From positions 2,976,001 through 3,040,000 of the forward strand of contig NZ_MAYG01000001.1 of assembly GCF_001684965.1 (NCBI RefSeq): a stretch of DNA of 64,000 bases, given 5' to 3'. Origin of the DNA: Chryseobacterium arthrosphaerae. Its GTDB lineage: Bacteria > Bacteroidota > Bacteroidia > Flavobacteriales > Weeksellaceae. Within the stretch, counting starts at the first letter, position 1. Each line of letters starts with the position of its first letter. A program made the position numbers and the translations under genes. Shown piece by piece: positions 1 through 7,693 of this stretch. The notes below the pieces were generated by a model. It was not told where the DNA came from. It was given only the letters and a program-made list of their open reading frames with translations, and made no database searches.

Positions 1-1259
1 AGTCGTAAGGTATCCAGATCCTCACCATCAATATTTCTAAAAAAATCCGGTTTTTCAGTCTGCATGACAGCAGCATAAGATTTTTTCAGGTCATTTTTCA
101 ATTCTTTTAGCTGTACTGTCTGCAGGTAATCATCCCTGTAGTTCCAGATATCTACAACAGCATGGTCATTGGCAATCATTGCTGTATCTTTTGCAACTGG
201 TTTCGGAGCAACGCCAAAATACAGTTGTTTGCCGTTTTTGCTGAATAAAGGTAAACGGTTTTCAGAAATTACCCAGTCTTTTTTCATTTGGGTATTTTCA
301 TTGGTAATCATTTCCTTCTTATTTCCCTTAAAATCAAAGTAATACAGCTTATACAGTTTTACCAGGTCATTCTGAGCAGAAGAAGTTCCTACAAATGCCA
401 GTTGGTTTCCTTCGTCATCAAAAGACAATTGTGAATAATCGCCTTCCATTTCCGAAATCTTATTTACATTACCTTTTTGCAGATCAACCACCTGCACAGT
501 TTGTAACGCATATTTTTTCGGCTTTGATTTATCCGTATCTTTTTTATCCGCAGGTTTTTCGTCACCGGAATCTTTTCCTTCCTTCTTATCCTTGTTCGGC
601 TTTTCTTCCGGCTTTTTGGTTACAAAAACGAGTTGCTTCCCATTTTTACTGAACTCATAGCGCACTACATTATCATACGTTGTACTTTTCCCGTCCAAAA
701 GATTTCGTACTACCAGCTGCAATGGTTTTACGTTTTTATCTTCATCCTTATTTTCCTCGCCGTTTTCTTTATCAGAAGCGTCATCTGAGGATTTATCTTT
801 TGTATTTTCCAGAAGATAAGCTACATAAGAACCTGCTTTCTCAGGAATTTTAAATGTTTTCACATCAGGAATTTTCTCTGTGTGACCACTCAAAAAATCA
901 ACAATTGCAAGACTGTCTTTTGTTAATTTACTTTTTTTAAGCTTTTTATCCTTTACTGCTTTTATATCTTTATACTGCGGGCGGATTTGAAAAACAGCAA
1001 ATCTCGAATCGTTCGTAAAATTTACTTTTGTAGCTCTTGGAAACGTCTTGGAGGTTTTATTTTTAACCGAATATAAAAAAAGGTTGTCATTTCCCTCCTG
1101 TGCATCCACAGAATAGGCAATCCATTTTCCGTCATTGGAAATTTTTCTCGTGCCTATATTTTGCCAGCTGTCATAGACAGAATGATCTAAAGGCTTTTTC
1201 TGTCCATACATCCAGCAGGTTATGATGAGCAGAATAAAAACTGTACATTTCAACTTCAT
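1..1259 (-). CDS. S9 family peptidase (prolyl oligopeptidase family), N-terminal part
   Basis: Read on the minus strand, an open frame begins at an ATG at 1257-1259 and runs off the window start (about 419 codons visible). It opens with a secretory signal (MKLKCTVFILLIITCWMYGQ), and continues with repeated beta-propeller-like strands such as ISNDGKWIAYSVD and FSKNGKQLVFV, the WD40-like N-terminal propeller of S9 serine peptidases. The catalytic alpha/beta-hydrolase domain would lie beyond the window, so peptidase activity is inferred from the family. Two Lys/Asp/Glu-rich low-complexity insertions are present (about 535-625 and 725-810). It is divergent from htpG. The family call is likely but the gene is incomplete. 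Confidence 0.75.
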   Translation of the reverse strand, partial: MKLKCTVFILLIITCWMYGQKKPLDHSVYDSWQNIGTRKISNDGKWIAYSVDAQEGNDNLFLYSVKNKTSKTFPRATKVNFTNDSRFAVFQIRPQYKDIKAVKDKKLKKSKLTKDSLAIVDFLSGHTEKIPDVKTFKIPEKAGSYVAYLLENTKDKSSDDASDKENGEENKDEDKNVKPLQLVVRNLLDGKSTTYDNVVRYEFSKNGKQLVFVTKKPEEKPNKDKKEGKDSGDEKPADKKDTDKSKPKKYALQTVQVVDLQKGNVNKISEMEGDYSQLSFDDEGNQLAFVGTSSAQNDLVKLYKLYYFDFKGNKKEMITNENTQMKKDWVISENRLPLFSKNGKQLYFGVAPKPVAKDTAMIANDHAVVDIWNYRDDYLQTVQLKELKNDLKKSYAAVMQTEKPDFFRNIDGEDLDTLR

Positions 1260-1341
1260 TGTAGTAAAAATTTTTAAGGATTAAAAATATGATATTTCTT
1301 CGACAAAACCACATCATATCCTTGTTTCCCCATCAGAAAAA

Positions 1342-1381
1342 TGTCATTCTGTCACATTCTTCCCGATGGTATTTTTTTTGA
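1342..1381 (+). promoter_or_regulatory. candidate heat-shock-type regulatory region of htpG
   Basis: Two TGTCA motifs (1342-1346 and 1350-1354) lie 12 nt upstream of TGGTATTTTTTTTGA (1367-1381). The latter resembles a -24/-12 (sigma-54 type) element, with GG and TTG at the canonical spacing but A in place of the final C. It sits about 30 nt before the htpG start. I recall similar arrangements before chaperone genes in flavobacteria; this is inference. Confidence 0.3.
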
Positions 1382-1410
1382 GAAAGAATTGAAAATTAAA
1401 AATCTAAAAT

Positions 1411-3306
1411 ATGATGACTAAAGGAAATATTAATGTATCTGTGGAAAACATTTTCCCGCTTATCAAAAAGTTTCTTTACAGTGACCACGAAATATTCTTA
1501 AGAGAATTGATCTCCAATGCTACCGATGCTACGTTGAAATTAAAACATTTAACAAGTATCGGCGAAGCAAAGGTTGAATATGGCAATCCGAAACTTGAAG
1601 TAAAAATTGACAAAGAGCAAAAAACACTTCGTATCATCGACCAGGGTATTGGTATGACCGGTGAGGAAGTTGAAAAGTATATCAACCAGGTGGCGTTCTC
1701 CGGAGCGGAAGAATTCTTAGAAAAATATAAAGATTCAGCAAAAGATTCTGGAATTATCGGACACTTCGGTCTTGGATTCTACTCGGCATTTATGGTCGCT
1801 GAAAAAGTGGAAATCCTTACAAAGTCTTATAAAGACGAACCTGCCGTACGTTGGATCTGTGACGGAAGCCCGGAATTTACCCTTGAAGAAACGACTGATA
1901 AAACCGATAGAGGTACAGAAATCATCCTTCACATTGCAGAAGATTCGGTAGAGTTTCTGGAAGAAGGAAGAATCCGTGACCTGTTATTAAAATACAATAA
2001 ATTCATGCCTGTTCCGATCAAATTCGGGACAAAAACCCATACCCTGCCATTACCGGAAGACGCTCCTGAAGATGCAGTAGCTGAAACGGAGGAAGTAGAC
2101 AATATCATCAATAATCCGGTGCCGGCATGGACCATTGCTCCAAGCGAACTGACGAATGAAGATTATATGAAGTTCTATCACGAACTGTATCCAATGCAGT
2201 TTGAAGAACCTCTATTCAACATCCACCTGAATGTGGATTATCCTTTCAACCTTACCGGAATCCTGTTCTTCCCTAAGCTGAGCAACAACTTAAATATTGA
2301 TAAGGATAAAATTCAGCTGTACCAAAACCAGGTATTCGTAACGGATGAGGTAAAAGGAATCGTTCCTGACTTCCTGATGCTTCTGAGAGGGGTAATTGAC
2401 TCTCCGGATATTCCATTGAACGTTTCCCGTTCTTATCTTCAGGCAGACGGTGCCGTAAAGAAAATTTCATCCTATATCACGAAAAAGGTTGCCGATAAAA
2501 TGGCTTCCCTGATCAACGAAAACCGTGAAGATTATGAGAAAAAATGGAATGACATTAAAGTGGTCATTGAATACGGAATCGTTACAGAGGAAAAATTTGC
2601 TGAAAAATCAGACAAATTCACTCTATACCCTACTACAGACGGCAAGTACTTCCTTTGGGACGAACTGGTTGACAAAATCAAACCTGCGCAAACGGATAAA
2701 GACAATAAATTGGTTGTTTTATATGCTACCAACGCTGATGAACAGCACAGCTATATTCAGGCTGCAAAGGATAAAGGATATGAAGTTCTGTTATTAGACT
2801 CTCCTATCGCTCCACACGTAATCCAGAAACTGGAAACATCAAAGGAAAATATCTCTTTTGCAAGAGTAGATGCCGACCACATCAACAACCTGATCAAAAA
2901 AGATGAACCTATCATTTCAAAATTGAATGAAACAGAAAAAGAGTCATTGAAAAAGGATGTGGAAGAAGCCATTCAGGATTCAAAATTCACAGTACAGCTC
3001 GAAGATCTGGACAGCAATGATGCTCCATTCACGATCACACAACCTGAGTTTATGCGAAGAATGAAAGAAATGCAGGCTACAGGCGGAGGCGGCATGTTCG
3101 GAATGGGAGGTTTCCCGGAGATGTACAATCTTGTGGTAAACTCCAATAGTGAGCTTTCTAATCAGATTTTAAAAACTGAGAATGCTGAAGAAAAAGAAAG
3201 TTTAATCAAATATGCTCTGGATCTTGCCAAACTTTCACAGAATCTGCTGAAAGGAAAAGACCTGACCGATTTTATACAGAGAAGCTATAAGCAACTTGAA
3301 AAATAA
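1411..3306 (+). CDS. htpG: molecular chaperone HtpG (bacterial Hsp90)
   Basis: The 631-residue protein is the usual length for HtpG, a cytoplasmic ATP-dependent homodimeric chaperone that helps client proteins fold under stress. The N-terminal GHKL ATPase motifs are intact: the ATP/Mg-contacting Asn in LRELISNATDA (about residue 36), DQGIGM (about 77-82) and GHFGLGFYS (about 117-125). Middle- and C-terminal domains follow, including SRSYLQAD. A Gly/Met-rich stretch (GGGGMFGMGG) near the C terminus is a mild peculiarity. Two adjacent ATG codons (1411, 1414) could both serve as start. It is monocistronic, with its own terminator at 3314-3346, and a candidate stress-type promoter upstream. Confidence 0.97.
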   Translation: MMTKGNINVSVENIFPLIKKFLYSDHEIFLRELISNATDATLKLKHLTSIGEAKVEYGNPKLEVKIDKEQKTLRIIDQGIGMTGEEVEKYINQVAFSGAEEFLEKYKDSAKDSGIIGHFGLGFYSAFMVAEKVEILTKSYKDEPAVRWICDGSPEFTLEETTDKTDRGTEIILHIAEDSVEFLEEGRIRDLLLKYNKFMPVPIKFGTKTHTLPLPEDAPEDAVAETEEVDNIINNPVPAWTIAPSELTNEDYMKFYHELYPMQFEEPLFNIHLNVDYPFNLTGILFFPKLSNNLNIDKDKIQLYQNQVFVTDEVKGIVPDFLMLLRGVIDSPDIPLNVSRSYLQADGAVKKISSYITKKVADKMASLINENREDYEKKWNDIKVVIEYGIVTEEKFAEKSDKFTLYPTTDGKYFLWDELVDKIKPAQTDKDNKLVVLYATNADEQHSYIQAAKDKGYEVLLLDSPIAPHVIQKLETSKENISFARVDADHINNLIKKDEPIISKLNETEKESLKKDVEEAIQDSKFTVQLEDLDSNDAPFTITQPEFMRRMKEMQATGGGGMFGMGGFPEMYNLVVNSNSELSNQILKTENAEEKESLIKYALDLAKLSQNLLKGKDLTDFIQRSYKQLEK

Positions 3307-3313
3307 TTTACTT

Positions 3314-3346
3314 AAGACTGTTTCATTCTGAAGCAGTCTTTTTTTT
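3314..3346 (+). terminator. intrinsic terminator of htpG
   Basis: An 11-bp stem (AAGACTGTTTC / GAAGCAGTCTT, one G-U pair) with a 5-nt loop is followed directly by a run of T. It lies 8 nt after the htpG stop codon. Confidence 0.85.
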
Positions 3347-3641
3347 ATTGTGTAAGTCTTGGAAAAGCACAAAGGAGCAAGGATCTTATCTTCGATACAA
3401 TTAATTTTTCAAACCACATTAGACACATGCATATTTATGTATATTTCTGAATGGAAAATCTTGAGTCTTTGTGTTTTTACAACATTCCGCTCGTAAAATC
3501 ATTAACTATCTGTCTGGATATAATTTATATTATAAACCTTTTCATTCCTTCTTATTAGCCTTTCTTACTTTACTGTATATTTTTTCTGTTTTCTGTTGTA
3601 TACATTCTCTATTTTTGCCATTTTTGTATAAAATGTAGGTC

Positions 3642-4043
3642 ATGCAAAAAGAAAAATTACGTCTCATCAGAAAGCAAAAAGGCTATACTCAGCAGCAGGT
3701 AGCTGATTATATAGCAACGGATGTATCCAACTACAGCCGAAAAGAAAGTGGTGATGTAAGAATCGTTCAGGATGAATGGGATAAACTGGCCCGTTTCTTT
3801 GAAGTTCCGGTTGAAGATATTTATGAAGAAGAGACAGCGGCAGTAGTTGTTAATAATGATCATCCGGTATTTAATGATAAGTCAACTTCTGCAGGATTAA
3901 TCACGACTCAGAATAACTATGATAATATTCCGGGAGCAATTATTGAAAACCTACAAAACTATATTGCTTTATTAAAGGAAGAGAACGAAAGGCTGAAAGA
4001 GGAATTGAAAAATTCTCAGACTCCTTCAAAGGCCAGGAAATAA
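3642..4043 (+). CDS. XRE-family helix-turn-helix regulator with C-terminal coiled coil
   Basis: This 133-residue protein begins with a Cro/C1-type HTH (about residues 5-60; RLIRKQKGYTQQQVADYI then SNYSRKESGDVRI). A Ser/Asn-rich linker follows, then a charged heptad-like helix (LLKEENERLKEELKN, about 107-124) that probably mediates dimerisation. It should be a DNA-binding transcription regulator; its targets are unknown. A -7 element TATTTTTG at 3610-3617 precedes the ATG, and a strong terminator follows, so it is transcribed alone. The upstream 295 nt (3347-3641) show no other gene. Confidence 0.85.
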   Translation: MQKEKLRLIRKQKGYTQQQVADYIATDVSNYSRKESGDVRIVQDEWDKLARFFEVPVEDIYEEETAAVVVNNDHPVFNDKSTSAGLITTQNNYDNIPGAIIENLQNYIALLKEENERLKEELKNSQTPSKARK

Positions 4044-4073
4044 CAAGACAGTTTTAGACTGTGAAAATATTTG

Positions 4074-4109
4074 TATCACTCATGTCAAGGTATGAGTGAT
4101 ATTTTTTTT
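4074..4109 (+). terminator. intrinsic terminator of the XRE regulator
   Basis: A 10-bp perfect stem (TATCACTCAT / ATGAGTGATA) with an 8-nt loop runs straight into eight T residues. Confidence 0.85.
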
Positions 4110-4274
4110 ATAAAACGTAAAGCCAATCTTCATTTTTCTTAATGGTTGAAATTCGTTCTGTTTTTCCTCACGAATAATTGTGAGTTGAATCCTTTATTGC
4201 AGAAAGCTAAGAACAGGTGACTTTGTCAAAGATGAAGTTTATGGTTTCATTCATCTGATGATTAAAAAATATAA

Positions 4275-4571
4275 TCATAACTCACTCATCGGATCCCAGA
4301 ACAGTTTTTTGAAGTTTTTAATTCTCAGATTTTCGATAGTAATTCCTTCGGCTTGCAGCTTAGGCTCAAATTCCGGAACAGACAATACCCCCGAACTGGA
4401 GATCACCCGGTGGGCAGGAACATCTTTCGGGCAGCCACCCATTGCTTTTCCAACATGACGGGAATGATTAGGATAGCCTACTGCTTTCGCTATTGCTCCG
4501 TAGGTAGAAACCCTTCCTTTAGGGATAAGCCGGGTTACTTCGTATACCTGCTGTTTGAAAATTTCGTCCAT
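4275..4571 (-). CDS. alkyltransferase-like (ATL) MGMT-family protein, methyl-acceptor Cys replaced by Ala
   Basis: The 98-residue protein is a stand-alone DNA-binding domain of the O6-alkylguanine-DNA alkyltransferase family. The HTH and arginine-finger region (NHSRHVGKAMGGCP, Arg at about 38) and the RVSTYGAIA segment are intact. Where active enzymes have PCHR, this protein reads PAHR (residues 52-55), so it cannot accept the alkyl group. Proteins of this type (ATLs; E. coli YbaZ has PWHR) bind alkylated guanine, flip it and flag it for nucleotide excision repair. The role here is inferred from that family. There is no obvious operon partner. Confidence 0.88.
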   Translation of the reverse strand: MDEIFKQQVYEVTRLIPKGRVSTYGAIAKAVGYPNHSRHVGKAMGGCPKDVPAHRVISSSGVLSVPEFEPKLQAEGITIENLRIKNFKKLFWDPMSEL

Positions 4572-4671
4572 AATTTTTGTTTTTCAGATCCTGAGTTTTA
4601 CACTTCATTCGTTTTTTGCATCATTTTTGAATTCTTACCAGCTCAATGATGTTTGATTAAAACATAAAGAT

Positions 4672-4818
4672 ATGAAAAAATCATTTTTCAGGTTACTGAA
4701 TGCAATCAATAAGAAAATCCTTCCAAAGCTGAGTAAGAAGGATCCCAATAAGCTAACAAAAATAGAAAAAGGAATTCTGGCGTACCGTTATTTTGTGCTG
4801 GTGAACTCTCTGGATTGA
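4672..4818 (+). CDS. 48-residue small basic protein (conserved-looking)
   Basis: ATG at 4672 opens a 48-codon frame ending in TGA at 4816-4818. It is rich in Lys, starts MKKSFFRLLNAINKKILPKL and ends YRYFVLVNSLD. Short proteins with the same pattern (MKKxxFxxLxxINKxxLP ... xxNSLD) are, as I recall, widespread in flavobacteria, where some are labelled 'SsrA-binding protein', though 48 residues cannot make a SmpB fold. No function can be assigned. No promoter is clear; an inverted repeat (GCTTGCC / GGCAAGC, 4890-4917) lies 72 nt downstream. Confidence 0.65.
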   Translation: MKKSFFRLLNAINKKILPKLSKKDPNKLTKIEKGILAYRYFVLVNSLD

Positions 4819-4963
4819 TTTTATTTTCCAACAGATACCGAATTTACAGAGGTTCCAGGTAATCTATTTTAAGTCATAAGAATATTTTGGCTTGCCCACT
4901 ATAGATCTTCGGCAAGCAGTAAACTCACTCTGTGAAAAATCTGAAAAATCAAACTTTGAAAAT

Positions 4964-4989
4964 AAAAAACGCTCCCAAAAACGGAAGCG
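4964..4989 (-). terminator. intrinsic terminator of the deoxyhypusine-synthase-like gene
   Basis: On the minus strand CGCTTCC and GGGAGCG pair (one G-U) around a 6-nt loop, followed by six T residues. It is 33 nt after the stop codon of the 5022-5996 gene. Confidence 0.8.
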
Positions 4990-5021
4990 CTATATTATAA
5001 TCTCGTAAAGAGTTTTATTTA

Positions 5022-5996
5022 TTAAGAATTCTCAAGAATATAAGAGAACATCAATGGTGCACAGATCGTTGCATCACTTTCAACGATAAACTTCGGTGTA
5101 GTGATATCTAATTTACCCCAAGTGATTTTCTCATTTGGAACTGCTCCTGAGTATGAACCGTAAGATGTAGTAGAATCAGAAATCTGGCAGAAATAAGACC
5201 AGAAAGGAATATCATGCATTTCCATATCCTGATACAGCATTGGCACTACACAAATAGGGAAATCTCCTGCGATACCTCCACCAATCTGGAAGAACCCAAC
5301 ACCTTTACCTCCTGAGTTTTTAGTATACCAGTCTGCAAGGTAAGTCATATATTCGATTCCTGATTTCATTGTAGTTGCCTTAAGCTCTCCTTTGATGCAG
5401 TAAGAAGCGAAAATATTACCCATGGTAGAATCTTCCCATCCCGGAACTACGATTGGTAAATTAGCTTCTGCAGCAGCAATCATCCATGAGTTTTCTCTAG
5501 GAATTTCATAATACTGCTCCAATACTCCTGAAAGGATCATTTTATACATGAATTCGTGAGGGAAATATCTTTCTCCTTTCGCTTCAGCATCTTTCCAGAT
5601 CTCAACAATATGTTTCTGTAATCTTCTGAAGGCCTCTTCTTCAGGGATACATGTATCTGTAACCCTGTTCAGACCTCTTTCCAAAAGATCCCACTCATCC
5701 TGAGCTGTAAGATCTCTGTAATGAGGAACTCTTTCATAGTGAGAGTGTGCCACAAGGTTCATCAGGTCTTCTTCAAGGTTGGCCCCTGTACAAGAGATAA
5801 AATCAACTTTCCCCTGACGGATCATTTCTGCAAGAATTTTTCCTAATTCAGCGGTAGACATTGCTCCTGCCAAAGTGATCATCATTTTTCCGCCATCTTT
5901 AAGGTGGGCAACATATCCTTTAGAAGCATCTACCAATGCAGCTGCGTTGAAGTGCAGGTAATACTTTTCTATGAATTCAGTTATCGGTTTGCTCAT
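5022..5996 (-). CDS. deoxyhypusine synthase family protein
   Basis: The protein (324 residues) matches the deoxyhypusine synthase fold across its length. Eukaryotic and archaeal members transfer the aminobutyl group of spermidine to a lysine of eIF5A; bacteria lack eIF5A, so the substrate here is more likely a free polyamine or other amine (inference). The catalytic lysine is kept: SGAVPNEKITWGKL (Lys at about 295) corresponds to the family SGAxPxExxxWGK motif. NAD-site-like segments (SCTGANLEEDL, GGGIAGDFP) are also present. The frame is open to 6173, but a TATCTTTG -7 element at 6011-6018 lies inside that extension, so I place the start at the ATG at 5994-5996. It has its own terminator. 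Confidence 0.9.
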   Translation of the reverse strand: MSKPITEFIEKYYLHFNAAALVDASKGYVAHLKDGGKMMITLAGAMSTAELGKILAEMIRQGKVDFISCTGANLEEDLMNLVAHSHYERVPHYRDLTAQDEWDLLERGLNRVTDTCIPEEEAFRRLQKHIVEIWKDAEAKGERYFPHEFMYKMILSGVLEQYYEIPRENSWMIAAAEANLPIVVPGWEDSTMGNIFASYCIKGELKATTMKSGIEYMTYLADWYTKNSGGKGVGFFQIGGGIAGDFPICVVPMLYQDMEMHDIPFWSYFCQISDSTTSYGSYSGAVPNEKITWGKLDITTPKFIVESDATICAPLMFSYILENS

Positions 5997-6010
5997 TTTT
6001 TTAATTTTTG

Positions 6011-6018
6011 CAAAGATA
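6011..6018 (-). promoter_or_regulatory. -7 promoter element (TATCTTTG) of the deoxyhypusine-synthase-like gene
   Basis: TATCTTTG on the minus strand matches the Bacteroidota -7 consensus TANNTTTG, 14 nt before the chosen ATG. No good -33 TTG is visible. Confidence 0.6.
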
Positions 6019-6180
6019 AAACTTAAAAACGGAATGCAGCTAACACACATTGAGAAAGTCTCATACAGAGGTTCTTTTTTATCATTTGTTAAATCAACCG
6101 GCAGGAATATGTTTTTGATCTTTATGCTTTTTTGTTCAAACGCAAGGGCGCCAAGGTCTTTATAAGGTTGCATCTATTTT

Positions 6181-6282
6181 TAAGGCGCAAGAAATCAAAG
6201 ATTTCCTGCAAAGGATTTAGTATATAAAAATTACGCCTTAGCGTTTTCCAGCAAAGGACTCCCGTCAAGAAACAGAAAACGC
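6181..6282. repeat. stacked inverted repeats in a 339-nt intergenic gap
   Basis: The gap 5997-6335 holds no gene. It contains an outer pair TAAGGCG (6181-6187) / CGCCTTA (6234-6240) enclosing GCAAGAAATC (6187-6196) / GATTTCCTGC (6200-6209), then GCGTTTTC (6241-6248) / GAAAACGC (6275-6282). Short repeats of this style, with GCGCCTTAGCG-like wording, are in my memory common between genes in this genus. Confidence 0.5.
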
Positions 6283-6306
6283 AGCCCAAAAATGGACCAC
6301 GTTTTC
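6275..6306 (-). terminator. strong hairpin after the GreA/GreB-type gene
   Basis: On minus-strand RNA, 13 consecutive pairs (several G-U) form between 6306-6294 and 6287-6275 around a 6-nt loop. The G-U pairs would be mismatches on the plus strand, so this is an RNA hairpin of the minus transcript, 30 nt after the 6336-6716 gene. The following T tract is weak, so termination is likely but not certain. The arm 6275-6282 could instead pair with 6241-6248. Confidence 0.5.
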
Positions 6307-6335
6307 TTTGTAAATTCAACCTATATGACATGTTT

Positions 6336-6716
6336 TTATCCTTCCCAGGCTTCTACCTTCAGAATTTCAATTTTCCTTTCCCCGTCTCTGAAAGGCCATT
6401 CGATAATATCTCCAACTTTATATCCTACTACTGCAAGGGCAATATCAGAAAGGATGGAGTGCTTATTCTTCTTAATCTTTTCTTTGGTAGACGGTACAAA
6501 AATATACTCATGCTCAAAATTCAATGTATGATCCTTTAAGGTTACTTTTCTGTCAACCGTTACAATATCAGCAGGGAGATCTCTTCTCAGAACCTGCTTT
6601 GCTTTTCTGAGTTCTTCAGTCAGTCTTTTTTCTTCTCCAATGCTCACTTTTTTCCTTCTGAGTGTATCTTTTATAGCATCATAAATTCCGGTAGTGACAA
6701 TAATATGTGGTGACAT
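6336..6716 (-). CDS. GreA/GreB family transcription factor (Rnk-like)
   Basis: The 126-residue protein has a short N-terminal helical part and a C-terminal GreA/GreB FKBP-like domain. The domain ends in the family pattern LSDIALAVVGYKVGDIIEWP (about 89-108), comparable to SPxGxAllGxkxGD in GreA. The N-terminal coiled coil is only about 35 residues, shorter than in true GreA (about 158 residues). It therefore probably binds RNA polymerase near the secondary channel like Rnk and short Gre paralogues, rather than acting as a full cleavage factor. It stands alone, with a strong hairpin following. Confidence 0.8.
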   Translation of the reverse strand: MSPHIIVTTGIYDAIKDTLRRKKVSIGEEKRLTEELRKAKQVLRRDLPADIVTVDRKVTLKDHTLNFEHEYIFVPSTKEKIKKNKHSILSDIALAVVGYKVGDIIEWPFRDGERKIEILKVEAWEG

Positions 6717-6910
6717 TTTTTTTCAATTTTACAATTAAAGCGCAGCAATTCCCGATGACCCAATGTAGAAAACAGAATACATCTGCCTTCCATAGGAATA
6801 CTACAAAAAATAAATAAAAATCCGGAAAATCCCCTGCCTTGGATCCTGACAGGGCTTAATTGATAAAGTCCTTAGAACTTTTCAGAAAAGAATCTCTGTG
6901 TAAATAAAGT

Positions 6911-6970
6911 AATGACAGCAACAATCCTGATCGTCGGCATGCTGCTGATAAAAAGATTGTTGCTGTCATT
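6911..6970. repeat. 16-bp perfect inverted repeat with structured loop
   Basis: AATGACAGCAACAATC (6911-6926) and its exact complement (6955-6970) enclose a 28-nt loop that can itself fold around GCATGC. It lies 36 nt after the stop codon of the outer membrane barrel gene (7007-7645, minus strand), where it may end or protect that transcript; a T run follows only on the plus strand, 9 nt away. The rest of the gap 6717-7006 shows no gene. Confidence 0.7.
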
Positions 6971-7006
6971 ATGAGATGTTTTTTTTAATTCTTACAAATA
7001 TAAGAC

Positions 7007-7645
7007 TTAAAAACGGAATGCAGCCGCTGCACTTAAAGAAACCCTTGTAAGACCTTCTTTCTGATCATTTGCAAGATCCATTGTACGGCCGTTTACTTCC
7101 ATTTTATTAAGTGTTCCTGCAGTAAAACCAAATTTAGGTCCAATCAGGAAATTTTTGGAAACCTCGTATTGGTACCCGATCCCTGCTTCAAGACCCAGAT
7201 TGGAGCCTGTTCCTTTAATATACCCTGTTTTGGTTGTATACGAAATTACCCCAATGGATACATCAGCAGCAAATTTATGCTTTGTAGGTTTGGTATAATT
7301 GGAAAACATCACTGAAGGCCCAAAGAAAGTGATATTATCTTTTATACTGACAGGTACAGAAACAGTTTGTCCATTCGCATATCCCCTTAATGTTCCGCTG
7401 CTTGACGCATTATAATTGGAAAACTTTGCTCCAATTCCGATATTCTTCAGATTGTAATACGCTGCAATTTCAAAATGAACTCCGCTTTTCAATCCTTTAA
7501 CGTAATTTCTTTCTTCCATTGAAAGACCGGATGCTGTTTCAGCCACTCTCCACGCATATCCTACAGCAGGACTGATGGTTACTTTCTGAGCAAATGAAAA
7601 TAAAGAACTCGAAATAAATCCTAGCAGGATCAGTTTTTTTATCAT
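7007..7645 (-). CDS. outer membrane beta-barrel protein
   Basis: The 212-residue protein has a signal peptide (MIKKLILLGFISSSLFSFAQ) and then alternating hydrophobic/polar strands. Examples are HFEIAAYYNLKNIGIGAKF and GLEAGIGYQYEVSKNFLIGP, ending VSLSAAAAFRF with the terminal Phe of outer membrane barrels. It is predicted to fold into a small barrel of about eight strands in the outer membrane. No specific function can be given. A -7 element TATTTTTG lies at 7663-7670 on the minus strand, 17 nt before the ATG. Confidence 0.75.
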   Translation of the reverse strand: MIKKLILLGFISSSLFSFAQKVTISPAVGYAWRVAETASGLSMEERNYVKGLKSGVHFEIAAYYNLKNIGIGAKFSNYNASSSGTLRGYANGQTVSVPVSIKDNITFFGPSVMFSNYTKPTKHKFAADVSIGVISYTTKTGYIKGTGSNLGLEAGIGYQYEVSKNFLIGPKFGFTAGTLNKMEVNGRTMDLANDQKEGLTRVSLSAAAAFRF

Positions 7646-7662
7646 GGTTTAAAAATTTTCCG

Positions 7663-7670
7663 CAAAAATA
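7663..7670 (-). promoter_or_regulatory. -7 promoter element (TATTTTTG) of the barrel gene
   Basis: It matches TANNTTTG on the minus strand, 17 nt upstream of the ATG; no clear -33 element was found. Confidence 0.5.
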
Positions 7671-7693
7671 AGATTTTCAGGACAGGAAACAGG

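Noticed and set aside
5997..6173. 59-residue N-terminal extension of the deoxyhypusine-synthase-like protein
   Set aside because: It contains the TATCTTTG promoter element and shows no family similarity.
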